From positions 29,319 through 40,048 of the forward strand of contig DDIE01000058.1 in assembly GCA_002338385.1 (NCBI GenBank): 10,730 nucleotides of DNA, read 5' to 3'. The first letter of the stretch is position 1. Every line of letters begins with the position of its first letter. The stretch comes from Proteobacteria bacterium UBA1858. GTDB taxonomy: Bacteria; Pseudomonadota; Gammaproteobacteria; UBA4575. Positions 1-7,399 of the stretch are shown piece after piece. Under the pieces are notes generated by a model. That model saw nothing but the letters and a program-made list of their open reading frames with translations. It did not search any database and was not told the origin of the DNA. The position numbers were made by a program, and so were the translations under genes.

Positions 1-403
1 CGCATTACTATTTTTTAGCTTGATTGGTTTGTTATACATCATCTATCCAGAAGTATTTATCTGGCCATATTTACAGAGAGGTAGCCTGGAGGATGCTGAA
101 CACATTATTCAATTAGTGATTGTGCTGTTACGTTTTGTTGCTTTCTTCGGACTTTTTGATGCAATGTTCATGATTTTCTTGGGCGCATTAGAGGGTGCGG
201 GAGATACTCGCTTCATTATAAAAATGAGTTTTGTGATTTCTGTTTTATTACTGCTTGTGCCTTGTTATTTATATACCAAGTTTATGTCTGCCAATGTGAT
301 TGGTCTATGGCTGCTGATTACCTTACATGTGATGATCTACAGTGCCGTATTTTACGTTCGATTTGCTCGTGGGTATTGGAAAAATATGCGTGTGATTGAA
401 TGA
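1..403 (+). CDS. MATE-family multidrug/Na+ efflux transporter, C-terminal part (5' truncated by window)
   Basis: The reading frame is open from base 2 through the left edge and ends at TGA 401-403, so only about the last 133 residues are present. The visible protein is strongly hydrophobic. It has a helix near the window start (LIGLLYIIYP), one or two helices around residues 35-65, one around 75-95 and a last helix followed by a basic tail (RFARGYWKNMRV). The segment GALEGAGDTRF between helices matches the conserved G-A-x-x-G-x-G-D-T motif of MATE exporters of the NorM/DinF superfamily, which extrude cationic compounds in exchange for Na+ or H+ across the inner membrane. The family normally has about 450 residues and 12 helices, so roughly two thirds lies outside. 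It converges on apbE with a 43-base gap. Substrate cannot be inferred. Confidence 0.8.
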   Translation, partial: ALLFFSLIGLLYIIYPEVFIWPYLQRGSLEDAEHIIQLVIVLLRFVAFFGLFDAMFMIFLGALEGAGDTRFIIKMSFVISVLLLLVPCYLYTKFMSANVIGLWLLITLHVMIYSAVFYVRFARGYWKNMRVIE

Positions 404-446
404 ATGTAGGCGCGAGATGATTGATAGGCTATTCAGTTGAGCGCGC

Positions 447-1454
447 TTAAGGAGTGTGTAAGTACCTGCGCATATACTGATTAGATGTACTTTTATAACC
501 TCGCGCTTCGCGTGTGATCATGAGGACAGGCAGTTGTTGCTGATTGGCAATTTCTAAGGCGCGTTCTGGGCCTAACACTAATAAGGCGGTTGCCCACGCA
601 TCTGCTTGGGCGGCAGATTGGTGAGCCACCGTGATTGATCCTAGGTTGTGAGTCACTGGATAGCCGGTAGTCGGGTCTATGGTATGTGAATAGTACTGGC
701 CCTGATGTTCGATAAAATTTCGATAATCACCTGATGTTGCCACAGCAATATTATCCAAGGCGAGTATTTCTTCGATTTTGCCACGCTCGAAGTTGGGTGC
801 TTCTATACCGATGCGCCAGGCATCGCCGTGGTAGCCGACCCCTTTGCACTTGACCTCGCCGCCGATCTCGACCATGTAATTCTCGACACCAGCCTGTTCC
901 ATAATGTTGGCCACTGCATCGACACCATAACCTTTGGCGATCGCTGACAGATCAACATATAAATCAGGAATGTTTTTATACAACGCGGGTGGGTCACTTC
1001 TGACCATGAGATGTTGGGCGCCAACACTGCGCTGGGCGATTTGAATTTCACCGTCATCTGGAAATGAGAACTCGGCCTGATCTGGGCCAAAGCCCCATAA
1101 ATTCACCAGCGGCCCGACAGTGATATCAAACGCCCCTTGGCTGTTTTGATGAATGTGGGCGGATAAGTCGACTAATGCAGCCAGCGTCGGATCAACCGCA
1201 TGCCAGCCAGTATCGCGTGACTGATTGAATTGACTCAGCTCCGAGCTGGCGTCATAAGTCGACATCAGCGCATTGATCGCCTGCAGGCGGTCATCTATTT
1301 TTTGTTTTAACTGTGAGGCTGATACATCTTGCGGATGCCATTGCACACTATAGGTGGTGCCCATAGTATTACCTAGAATCTGTGGTTCTAGATTATCGAT
1401 ACTGCACGCTGTGGTGACCAGAGCGAACAGTAATATATAAACGATACGTAGCAT
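447..1454 (-). CDS. apbE: ApbE-family FAD:protein FMN transferase, lipoprotein
   Basis: The product has 335 residues from ATG 1454. ApbE enzymes split FAD and attach FMN through a phosphoester to Thr/Ser of periplasmic-side flavoproteins such as NqrB, NqrC and RnfG. Visible family signatures are GNTMGTTYSVQW near the mature N-terminus, FDITVGPLVNLWGFG, DLSAIAKGYGVD followed by VEIGGEVKCKG, and the Mg/FAD-binding HTIDPTTGYPV in the C-terminal third. The N-terminus (MLRIVYILLFALVTTAC) is a short lipoprotein signal with Cys17 as the candidate lipidated residue, although the -3 position is Thr rather than Leu. An in-frame upstream ATG at 1487 would add 11 residues, but it lies inside a perfect hairpin and would spoil the signal peptide, so 1454 is preferred. 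No strong Shine-Dalgarno precedes 1454. It lies directly downstream of the Fae homologue on the same strand; no obvious flavinylation target is in the window. Confidence 0.9.
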   Translation of the reverse strand: MLRIVYILLFALVTTACSIDNLEPQILGNTMGTTYSVQWHPQDVSASQLKQKIDDRLQAINALMSTYDASSELSQFNQSRDTGWHAVDPTLAALVDLSAHIHQNSQGAFDITVGPLVNLWGFGPDQAEFSFPDDGEIQIAQRSVGAQHLMVRSDPPALYKNIPDLYVDLSAIAKGYGVDAVANIMEQAGVENYMVEIGGEVKCKGVGYHGDAWRIGIEAPNFERGKIEEILALDNIAVATSGDYRNFIEHQGQYYSHTIDPTTGYPVTHNLGSITVAHQSAAQADAWATALLVLGPERALEIANQQQLPVLMITREARGYKSTSNQYMRRYLHTP

Positions 1455-1467
1455 ATATTCAGTGATG

Positions 1468-1495
1468 TAGGCGAGGTGAGTAATCACCTCGCCTA
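1468..1495 (-). terminator. Perfect 12-bp inverted repeat between fae-like gene and apbE
   Basis: The arms TAGGCGAGGTGA (1468-1479) and TCACCTCGCCTA (1484-1495) are exact reverse complements around a GTAA loop (TTAC on the minus strand). It begins 8 bases past the Fae stop and ends 13 bases before the apbE ATG. On the minus strand it is followed by CATCACTGAATAT, with no U-run, so it is not a classic intrinsic terminator. It may attenuate, stabilise the upstream fae message after processing, or modulate apbE translation, because its base sits where an apbE ribosome site would be. The structure is seen; the function is inferred. Confidence 0.55.
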
Positions 1496-1503
1496 GGCAG
1501 AAT

Positions 1504-2052
1504 CTAGATCTTGCCGTCTAAGCCCATCTGGTAATACTTATGTGTAATCTCTGCTTGGTTCTCAAGTAGCCAATCAATATCAGGCTCATTATTCATGGCT
1601 TTATGGATAGCGCTCGCCATCGCTCGGCGATGAATATCAAACAGGATGGCATGATCAAGATTGTCATCTTTAGCGACCATCGGGTTCAACCAAACAGACA
1701 CGATAATACCTAAGTCATTTGCTTTTTCTTTTGGAATATCGCCATTACGCACAGCATCTAACACGCCATTGGCAATTGCTCCCTGAACTGTCCCCATCAG
1801 GATATTAGTGTAGCGCTCGTCTTTCACTGTTACTTTACTGACCATCAGGGTTGATGGGCGAACTTGAATATCGGTGTTCATGATGGCCAATACTCGTGAA
1901 TGGCCTTTAACTTGATCACCCAATAATGTGGCAAACGCAGTACCGACTGGACCATCTAACTCACCAATGATTACTTCTGGCTCAGCCGCCGTTCCTGGAG
2001 GGCCGCCGGCAATTAAAGATTCGCCAACGCGCATAACAATTCGTTCTGACAT
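1504..2052 (-). CDS. fae: Formaldehyde-activating enzyme (Fae) homologue, divergent, lacking the usual active-site His
   Basis: The product has 182 residues from ATG 2052, preceded by AAGGAA seven bases upstream. Fae condenses formaldehyde with tetrahydromethanopterin to methylene-H4MPT in the cytoplasm of methylotrophs. Family features are RVGESL at the start, VIIGELDGPVGTAFA (residues 27-41), the RPSTLMVSKVTVKD block (65-78), GTVQGAIANGVLDAV (87-101), and DIPKEKANDLGIIVSVWLNP (105-124). Canonical Fae from memory has A-H-I-D-L-I-I-G where this has A-E-P-E-V-I-I-G, so the catalytic His is replaced by Glu24, and G-V-F-I-H becomes S-V-W-L-N. The C-terminal tail (IDWLLENQ...YYQMGLDGKI) also differs from canonical Fae. 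It may be a Fae paralogue with altered or sensory activity. A GTG at 2217 would extend the frame by 55 residues but has no Fae-like sequence. It is divergent from sixA and upstream of apbE. Confidence 0.85.
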   Translation of the reverse strand: MSERIVMRVGESLIAGGPPGTAAEPEVIIGELDGPVGTAFATLLGDQVKGHSRVLAIMNTDIQVRPSTLMVSKVTVKDERYTNILMGTVQGAIANGVLDAVRNGDIPKEKANDLGIIVSVWLNPMVAKDDNLDHAILFDIHRRAMASAIHKAMNNEPDIDWLLENQAEITHKYYQMGLDGKI

Positions 2053-2182
2053 ATTTAAGTTCCTTATGGTAGTGATTGTGAAGTAAAAGTTCGCTGTCCT
2101 GCTGTGTGCGCCTATCTTACAGATTCTATGATTGGTTACAATATTGGCCCACGGGCTAGAGCAGGTTGCAAAATGGACACAG

Positions 2183-2662
2183 ATGACTAAAACACTGACG
2201 TTAATACGCCATGCCACAGCGGATACTCCAGCGCAGGTGAGTGATCATCAAAGACCGTTAAGTGCTAAGGGATTGGCACAAGTTAAGCGCGCTCGATCTG
2301 AATTGCATATGCGTGCAAACAAGACTGAGTACATTTATTGCAGTGATGCCGTGCGAACCCGCCAGACGGCTGAACAGTTACACAGACAGCTAGGCTATGC
2401 AGCCACTGTAGATTATCGCAGTGAATTATATCTAGCGTCTCAGGACACGCTGTTAGCCTGTGTTAACGCGACACCCAATCAGTTTCAACATGTCGCCGTG
2501 ATTGCACATAATCCAGGCTTGTCTGAGTTATGTAGTCAATTAACTGGCCAATATGGTATGAGACTTTCGACCTGTGCCATAGTCACGCTGCAACTGGCTG
2601 TGGATGATTGGTGTGCGGTGGAATGTTCTATTGCCACGAGCAGTCAGTATTTTGCGGGCTGA
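2183..2662 (+). CDS. sixA: SixA-type phosphohistidine phosphatase (histidine phosphatase superfamily)
   Basis: The product has 159 residues from ATG 2183. The N-terminal TLIRHATA holds the catalytic Arg-His pair (His10 is the phospho-acceptor). PLSAKGLAQV and SDAVRTRQTAEQL follow as the usual second and third blocks, and VIAHNPGLSEL carries the second catalytic His. Length and motif order match SixA, which dephosphorylates His on HPt domains (ArcB) or on the nitrogen phosphotransferase protein NPr in Escherichia coli. The target here is unknown. The frame is open upstream to GTG 2132, but the added residues do not resemble the family, so the ATG two residues before the first strand is preferred; no clear Shine-Dalgarno is seen. 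The gene is divergent from the Fae homologue across 130 bases and its stop is 4 bases from the stop of fpr. Confidence 0.85.
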   Translation: MTKTLTLIRHATADTPAQVSDHQRPLSAKGLAQVKRARSELHMRANKTEYIYCSDAVRTRQTAEQLHRQLGYAATVDYRSELYLASQDTLLACVNATPNQFQHVAVIAHNPGLSELCSQLTGQYGMRLSTCAIVTLQLAVDDWCAVECSIATSSQYFAG

Positions 2663-2666
2663 ACAG

Positions 2667-3413
2667 TTACCAGTAATTTTCGGTACTGATACTGCCTGGC
2701 GTCCGGCGCAGATTTTTTGTTAGCCCACGCTGTTCCAGCATTTCGCGTGCGTCTTTAACCATGTCGGGATTACCGCATAGCATAACTTGAGATTTCCCGT
2801 CCGCGATCTTGACCCCGGCACGATCCTCCAGAGTGCCGTTTTTGATGGCCGCGGGAATGCGTCCTGGGAGTGCATGTTGAGTTTTCTCACGACTGACGAA
2901 GGGCACATATTCAAATTGACTGGGATGCTGCGCGCTAAGATTGTTGATCAGAGGCTGGTAGGTCAATTCAGAGGCCGTGCGCACGGCGTGCACAAGGATG
3001 CATTTTTTAAAACGTTGCCACGGTAGTTCCGTCTTGAGAATAGACAGAAATGGACCAATGCCTGTGCCGGTAGACAGCATCCACAAGTCATCTGCATCGG
3101 GAATCTCACTCAATACCAGAAAGCCGTTTGCTTTCTTACCTAGATAAATATGGTCACCCGCTTTAAGTTCACCAAGACGTGGTGACAACAGACCCTCTTC
3201 GACATCAATGGAATAGAACTCATAGAAATCTTCATGTGGTGCACTCACGAATGAGTACGGCCGGCCGATAATCTCGTCATCAACCATCAAGCCTAGGCGA
3301 CCGAATTGTCCGGCTTCATAGTCACCTATGTCTCCCTCGACTTTTAGAGAGTAAAGTGTGTCTGTCCAGTGCGTGTTCTCAATGACCTTGGCGTCAATCC
3401 AATTAGACGACAT
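2667..3413 (-). CDS. fpr: Ferredoxin/flavodoxin-NADP+ reductase
   Basis: The product has 248 residues from ATG 3413, with GGGAAG about six bases upstream. It is a cytoplasmic FAD enzyme exchanging electrons between NADPH and ferredoxin or flavodoxin, used for oxidative-stress defence, Fe-S assembly or oxygenase systems. Visible features are the beta-barrel FAD domain with GRPYSFVSAP (the RxYS flavin motif, about residues 50-60), EFYSIDVEEGLLSPRL, the pyrophosphate-binding STGTGIGPFLSIL (about 114-126), an NADP-site MLCGNPDMV, and the C-terminal STENYW whose aromatic end is typical of the bacterial Fpr class. Length is normal. It is transcribed away from the soeABC operon. Its promoter candidate overlaps an inverted repeat, suggesting regulation. 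A Rieske ferredoxin gene lies 5.5 kb away, but pairing is only a guess. Confidence 0.93.
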   Translation of the reverse strand: MSSNWIDAKVIENTHWTDTLYSLKVEGDIGDYEAGQFGRLGLMVDDEIIGRPYSFVSAPHEDFYEFYSIDVEEGLLSPRLGELKAGDHIYLGKKANGFLVLSEIPDADDLWMLSTGTGIGPFLSILKTELPWQRFKKCILVHAVRTASELTYQPLINNLSAQHPSQFEYVPFVSREKTQHALPGRIPAAIKNGTLEDRAGVKIADGKSQVMLCGNPDMVKDAREMLEQRGLTKNLRRTPGSISTENYW

Positions 3414-3443
3414 AGTGCTTCCCTGTAGCTAAATAAAGGCGCA

Positions 3444-3472
3444 ATTGTAACGCGAACGTCAGGTATTGAGAA
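3444..3472 (-). promoter_or_regulatory. Candidate sigma-70 promoter for fpr
   Basis: On the minus strand TTCTCA (3472-3467, 4/6 to TTGACA) and TACAAT (3449-3444, 5/6 to TATAAT) are separated by exactly 17 bases. The start would fall near 3437, giving a leader of about 24 bases that contains the GGGAAG ribosome site. Confidence 0.5.
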
Positions 3473-3485
3473 TAAGCCACCTGAC
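3458..3485. repeat. Inverted repeat GTCAGGT-N14-ACCTGAC over the fpr promoter
   Basis: Perfect 7-bp arms lie at 3458-3464 and 3479-3485. One arm is in the -10/-35 spacer and the other just upstream of -35, so a bound dimer would cover the fpr -35 box. A further ACCTGA occurs at 3493-3498 in the same orientation as the right arm. It is a possible operator; the regulator is unknown. Confidence 0.4.
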
Positions 3486-3547
3486 ACGACCGACCTGATG
3501 CGCCTATTGTTGTCGAATAATTGCTTAGGTTCGTACAGGTATGCATC

Positions 3548-3568
3548 TGACAAAACAACAGTTTGTCA
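3548..3568. repeat. Inverted repeat TGACAAA-N7-TTTGTCA upstream of soeA
   Basis: Perfect 7-bp arms lie at 3548-3554 and 3562-3568 around a 7-base spacer. The right arm contains TTGTCA (3563-3568), a 5/6 match to a -35 box. It looks like an operator for a dimeric regulator, 200 bases upstream of the soeA start. The assignment is by shape only. Confidence 0.45.
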
Positions 3569-3597
3569 TTAAAATAGCAGGTACACATATATGTACC
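3563..3597 (+). promoter_or_regulatory. Candidate soeABC promoter with imperfect palindrome over the -10
   Basis: TTGTCA (3563-3568) is followed by CATATA after 17 bases (3586-3591), or by TATATG after 19 (3588-3593). The -10 region is embedded in an 18-bp near-palindrome, GGTACACATATATGTACC (3580-3597), with 6-bp perfect outer arms and one mismatched pair inside. The predicted leader would be about 170 bases, which is long. A weaker alternative, TTGAAA-N17-TAGTGT, lies near 3650. The evidence is suggestive only. Confidence 0.3.
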
Positions 3598-3768
3598 CAG
3601 ATTATCCAGATTTCTCCTGACTAAAGCCGCCAAATCAACAGGATAAATTTGAAATGAATAGTGGGAACAGGTAGTGTAACGCCACTAATATTTGAGCTGT
3701 TATTTGTTGATAAAGGTTCTCATCTAGAGCTTTCCAAATAACATCTCACCAAGCAAAAAGGAATTTCG

Positions 3769-6675
3769 GTGTCAGCAACTTTACCCCAATTTGAAAACCA
3801 CGATCAGCAAGAACACAAATACACTACCTGCTATATGTGTGCCTGCCGCTGTGGCATAAAAGTTACCCTAGAAGGCGAAGAGATCCGCTTTATACAGGGC
3901 AACAAAAATCACCCAATTAATAAAGGTGTGCTGTGTGCCAAGGGTAATGCCGGCATCATGAAACAAAACTCTCCGGCCAAGCTCACTCAGCCTATGATGC
4001 GCAAAAAAGGTGCTGAGCGTGGGCAGAGTGATTTTGAGCCAGTGAGCTGGGATGTTGCACTCGACTATTTAACCGAGCGGCTGGCAAAAATACGTAAAAC
4101 CGACCCGAAAAAACTCGCCTTCTTTACCGGGCGAGATCAAATGCAGGCATTGACTGGTTTTTGGGCGACCCAATTTGGCACCATTAATTGGGCAGCACAT
4201 GGCGGTTTCTGTTCAGTCAACATGGCAGCCGGTGGCTTGTACACAATCGGTCACGCATTTTGGGAATTTGGTGATCCAGACTGGGAGCATACTAAGTACT
4301 TCATGTTGTGGGGTGTGGCTGAGGATCACTCGTCCAATCCGATTAAAATTGGTCTGGAAAAGATTAAGCGTCGTGGGGCCAAATTTGTCTCCATTAATCC
4401 TGTCCGCACAGGGTATCAAGCGATTGCTGATGAATGGGTGCCGATCAAGCCGGGCACTGATGCTATGTTGGCATTATCGATGGTGCATGTGCTGCTAAAA
4501 AATGATTTATTCGATTGGGAATTCATCGTGCGCTACACCAACTCTCCCTATCTGGTACTGAATACTCCGGGAGAGGCGGGCGATGGCATGTTCTATCGCG
4601 ATGCCGATGACAAGCCGCAGGCGTGGGACATGGAAAAAGAATGCTTCGTGGATGCTAACTTGGCAGATACTAAGCCTGCCTTGTTTGGTGAATACACCAC
4701 CCCTGAGGGCAAAGCAGTCAAAACAGCGTTCACCGCGATAGCCGAAACCTATCTCAGTGATGACTATGCCCCTGAAAATGCAGCCAAGATCACCGGTGTC
4801 GATGCCGAAACAATTGAACGCATGGCACTGGAAATGGCGCATGTCGCATTCGAAGAGACCATAGAAATTAATTGTGAATGGACCGACTGGGCTGGGCGTA
4901 AACATGACAAGTTCATCGGTCGTCCGGTGTCCATGCATGCGATGCGCGGTATCGCAGCACATTCCAATGGTTTCCAGTCATGTCGTGCCATCCATATCCT
5001 GCAAGTATTGTTGGGTAGCGTGGATGTTCCTGGCGGCCACTTGGCCAAGCCACCTTTCCCCAGACATGTGGTACCACCGATTAAGCCTGCCAAGCCGCAA
5101 GCCGCCGGTGAGCCTCTCAAAAGCCCGCCATTAGGCTTCCCCACCAGTCCAGAAGACTTAGTGATCGATGACGACGGCAATCCGTTGCGCATCGACAAGG
5201 CTTATTCATGGGAAGCGCCCATCGCTAATCATGGCCTGATGCATATGGTAATAACCAATGCTGTGAATGGCGACCCGTACCCGATTGATACATTGATTTT
5301 GTTTATGGCTAATATGAGCTGGAACTCGACCATGAATACCTCCAATGTGCGCGATATGTTGTGTGCCAAAGATGCAAATGGTGACTACAAACTGCCATTC
5401 TTGGTGGTTGCAGATGCCTTCCATTCAGAAATGACAGCCTTCGCCGACTTGGTGTTACCGGATACTACCTACCTTGAGCGGTATGACACTATCTCAATTT
5501 TAGACCGTCCTATTTCTGAGCCGCATGCGGTGTGTGATGCAATACGTGCGCCGATTGTGGATACTGGTCGTGATGTACGCTCATGGCAGGAAGTATTAGT
5601 CGATCTGGCCACGCGGCTAGATTTCCCAGCCTTCAAAAATGAAGATGGTTCGGCTAAATACAAAGACTATAAAGACTTCATCATTAACTATGAGAAAGCG
5701 CCCGGCATGGGTTTCCTAGCTGGCTGGCGAGGTAAAGATGGCGACAAGAGTCTTCGTGGTGAACCTAATCCCAAGCAGTGGGAGGCGTACGTCGAGAACG
5801 AGTGTTTCTTTGAATATCATTTGCCACCCGAACACCGCTACTATCGTTTTGCCAACAAGGGGTATCTAGAGTTCGCCAAGGAAGCAGGATTCATTGGTAA
5901 GGACGATCCTATTGTGATGGAGTTGTATTCAGAGTCGTTACAGAAGTTCCGCCTGGCGGGTCAAGGTTTATATGATGGGCCTCAGCCGAGTAATGAATTT
6001 GACAAGCAACGTCTGCGTGAATATTTCACGCCATTTCCTGAATACTACAAGCCACTGGAGCAAGAGCAGACCTCGAGTGAAGAATATCCATTCTTCGCTA
6101 TCACGCAGCGTCCGATGATGATGTACCACTCATGGGATTCTCAGAATGCCTGGTTACGTCAGATACTTGCCCAGAATTTCATGTATATGAACCGTGCCAA
6201 GGCTGAGTCGATGGGCATTGCAGATATGTCATGGATCTGGCTTGAATCCAAAACAGGTAAGATTCGTGTGCAAGTGAAATTAATGGAGGGTGTTGAAGAA
6301 AATACCTTGTGGACTTGGAATGCGATAGGCAAACAGAAAGGTGCCTGGGGACTGAAGACCGACGCCAACGAAGCCAATGATGGTTTCTTGCTTAATCACT
6401 TAATCAATGAGCACCTGCCCGAAAAAGATGGCTCACGCCCAATCACTAACTCTGATCCTGTCACGGGACAGGCGGCATGGTATGACTTGCAGGTGAAAGT
6501 CTATCCTGCCCAAGAGGGTGAGGTCGGTACCTGGCCAACTTTTGATGCTATTAAATCTTTACCTAATGCAAAACAAAGCGTGGATAAGCTCCAATACCAC
6601 ACTCATGAGCCGGTCGGCTTACATAGATCACTCAAAGACATCATCATGCGTGGCGATACAAAAGGAAGTAAATAA
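3769..6675 (+). CDS. soeA: SoeA-type molybdopterin subunit, cytoplasmic sulfite dehydrogenase (quinone)
   Basis: The product has 968 residues from GTG 3769 (AAGGA 6-7 bases upstream). It is a DMSO-reductase-superfamily enzyme binding bis-MGD molybdenum. The N-terminal [4Fe-4S] ligands are Cys21, Cys24, Cys28 and Cys56 (C-x2-C-x3-C-x27-C, with extra Cys26). FFTGRDQ (118-124) and HGGFCSVNMAAGG (144-156) follow; Cys148 in the latter is the likely Mo ligand. The MGD-contacting region includes SINPVRTGY near 208. The C-terminal molydopterin-binding beta-barrel starts near residue 770 (FFAITQRPMMMYHSW). There is no Tat signal, so the protein stays in the cytoplasm. Lack of Tat, the size, these motifs and the B/C partners fit SoeA of purple sulfur bacteria, which oxidises sulfite to sulfate. 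Generic tools would call it formate dehydrogenase or DMSO/polysulfide reductase alpha, and this cannot be fully excluded. A proline-rich stretch near residues 424-460 is an insert. Its stop overlaps the soeB start by one base. Confidence 0.85.
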   Translation: MSATLPQFENHDQQEHKYTTCYMCACRCGIKVTLEGEEIRFIQGNKNHPINKGVLCAKGNAGIMKQNSPAKLTQPMMRKKGAERGQSDFEPVSWDVALDYLTERLAKIRKTDPKKLAFFTGRDQMQALTGFWATQFGTINWAAHGGFCSVNMAAGGLYTIGHAFWEFGDPDWEHTKYFMLWGVAEDHSSNPIKIGLEKIKRRGAKFVSINPVRTGYQAIADEWVPIKPGTDAMLALSMVHVLLKNDLFDWEFIVRYTNSPYLVLNTPGEAGDGMFYRDADDKPQAWDMEKECFVDANLADTKPALFGEYTTPEGKAVKTAFTAIAETYLSDDYAPENAAKITGVDAETIERMALEMAHVAFEETIEINCEWTDWAGRKHDKFIGRPVSMHAMRGIAAHSNGFQSCRAIHILQVLLGSVDVPGGHLAKPPFPRHVVPPIKPAKPQAAGEPLKSPPLGFPTSPEDLVIDDDGNPLRIDKAYSWEAPIANHGLMHMVITNAVNGDPYPIDTLILFMANMSWNSTMNTSNVRDMLCAKDANGDYKLPFLVVADAFHSEMTAFADLVLPDTTYLERYDTISILDRPISEPHAVCDAIRAPIVDTGRDVRSWQEVLVDLATRLDFPAFKNEDGSAKYKDYKDFIINYEKAPGMGFLAGWRGKDGDKSLRGEPNPKQWEAYVENECFFEYHLPPEHRYYRFANKGYLEFAKEAGFIGKDDPIVMELYSESLQKFRLAGQGLYDGPQPSNEFDKQRLREYFTPFPEYYKPLEQEQTSSEEYPFFAITQRPMMMYHSWDSQNAWLRQILAQNFMYMNRAKAESMGIADMSWIWLESKTGKIRVQVKLMEGVEENTLWTWNAIGKQKGAWGLKTDANEANDGFLLNHLINEHLPEKDGSRPITNSDPVTGQAAWYDLQVKVYPAQEGEVGTWPTFDAIKSLPNAKQSVDKLQYHTHEPVGLHRSLKDIIMRGDTKGSK

Positions 6676-7367
6676 TGAAACTGGGACTGGTTATCGATCT
6701 AGATACTTGCGTGGGATGTAACGCCTGCGCTGTAGCGTGTAAACAATGGAATACCTCAGGCACGACAGGGCCGCTATCAGACTTAGAGCCCTATGGTAAG
6801 GATCCCACAGGCGTCTGGTTCAACCGTATTCGCAACTATGAAGTCGGTGAGTACCCCGACAACAAGACCGTGCACTTCCCAATGTCGTGCATGCATTGTG
6901 AAGACGCCGCCTGTGTCACGGTATGTCCAACCGGCGCGTCCTATAAGCGTGAAGAGGACGGTATCGTGCTGGTGGATCAAGACAAGTGTATGGGCTGCAA
7001 CTATTGTGCTTGGGCATGTCCTTATGGTGCGCGCGAATTGGATCGTGAGCAAGGCGTGATGAAGAAGTGCACTTTATGCGTGGATCGTATCTACGACGAA
7101 AATCTCCCGGAAGATGAACGCCAGCCGGCTTGTGTCTTGACCTGTCCTTCTCATGCCCGTTACTTTGGTGACTTCGATGATCCAAATTCAGAAGTCTCAG
7201 TTATTTCACGGGAGCGTAACGGTGAGTCATTAATGCCTGAAATGGGTTACCAGCCGGTCAACAAATATTTGCCACCACGCGCTAAGACAAAAGTACAAAC
7301 ATACGTCAACGACACCAATCCAATTAGCAAAGTAAAAGATTGGGTTAATCGTCTGGTAACGCGTTAA
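6675..7367 (+). CDS. soeB: SoeB-type four-[4Fe-4S] electron-transfer subunit
   Basis: The product has 230 residues. Its ATG shares one base with the soeA TAA (TAATG), with AAGGAAG six bases upstream, so translation is probably coupled. Sixteen cysteines lie in four groups: Cys12/15/18/22, Cys72/75/80/84, Cys105/108/111/115 and Cys132/135/153/157. This is the ligand set of four cubane clusters in the DmsB/PhsB/SoeB family, where the first and last groups and the middle groups pair across the ferredoxin-like folds. It would wire electrons from the molybdenum subunit to the membrane anchor. Length is typical. No Tat signal, consistent with a cytoplasm-facing complex. Confidence 0.92.
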   Translation: MKLGLVIDLDTCVGCNACAVACKQWNTSGTTGPLSDLEPYGKDPTGVWFNRIRNYEVGEYPDNKTVHFPMSCMHCEDAACVTVCPTGASYKREEDGIVLVDQDKCMGCNYCAWACPYGARELDREQGVMKKCTLCVDRIYDENLPEDERQPACVLTCPSHARYFGDFDDPNSEVSVISRERNGESLMPEMGYQPVNKYLPPRAKTKVQTYVNDTNPISKVKDWVNRLVTR

Positions 7368-7399
7368 ACAACTCAGCTAGAAAATAACAAGGAACAACA

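Larger units (their letters stand above)
3414..3768. other. 355-base intergenic region between divergent fpr and soeA
   Basis: I see no convincing gene here. Short minus-strand frames crossing it have no ribosome site or recognisable sequence. Apart from the fpr promoter and its inverted repeat on the left, it holds two more inverted repeats at 3548-3568 and 3580-3597, then about 170 bases of A/T-rich sequence leading to the AAGGA ribosome site of soeA (3758-3762). No riboswitch fold was recognised. Confidence 0.6.

Noticed and set aside
404..446. Possible terminator between the MATE gene and apbE
   Set aside because: Only short GCGC-type complementarity is present, with no stable stem or T-run.
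2053..2217. Upstream GTG extension of the Fae homologue by 55 residues
   Set aside because: It overlaps the sixA start on the other strand, is unlike Fae, and the ATG at 2052 has a good AAGGAA site.
3344..3633. Two minus-strand frames upstream of and overlapping the fpr start
   Set aside because: They run through the fpr promoter and inverted repeats, lack ribosome sites and resemble no protein.
4201..4240. Selenocysteine formate dehydrogenase reading of soeA
   Set aside because: The Mo-ligand codon at 4210-4212 is TGT (Cys), no in-frame TGA is present, and the surrounding motif is not the V-A-R-x-U/C-H type of formate dehydrogenases.
4507..5198. Long minus-strand open frames (151 and 144 residues) inside soeA
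   Set aside because: They lie antisense to strongly conserved molybdoenzyme sequence, have no ribosome site, and their translations look like codon-complement artefacts.
6783..7185. Frames of 88-89 residues on both strands within soeB
   Set aside because: They overlap the four-cluster ferredoxin subunit whose sixteen Cys ligands fix the true frame; no start signals.
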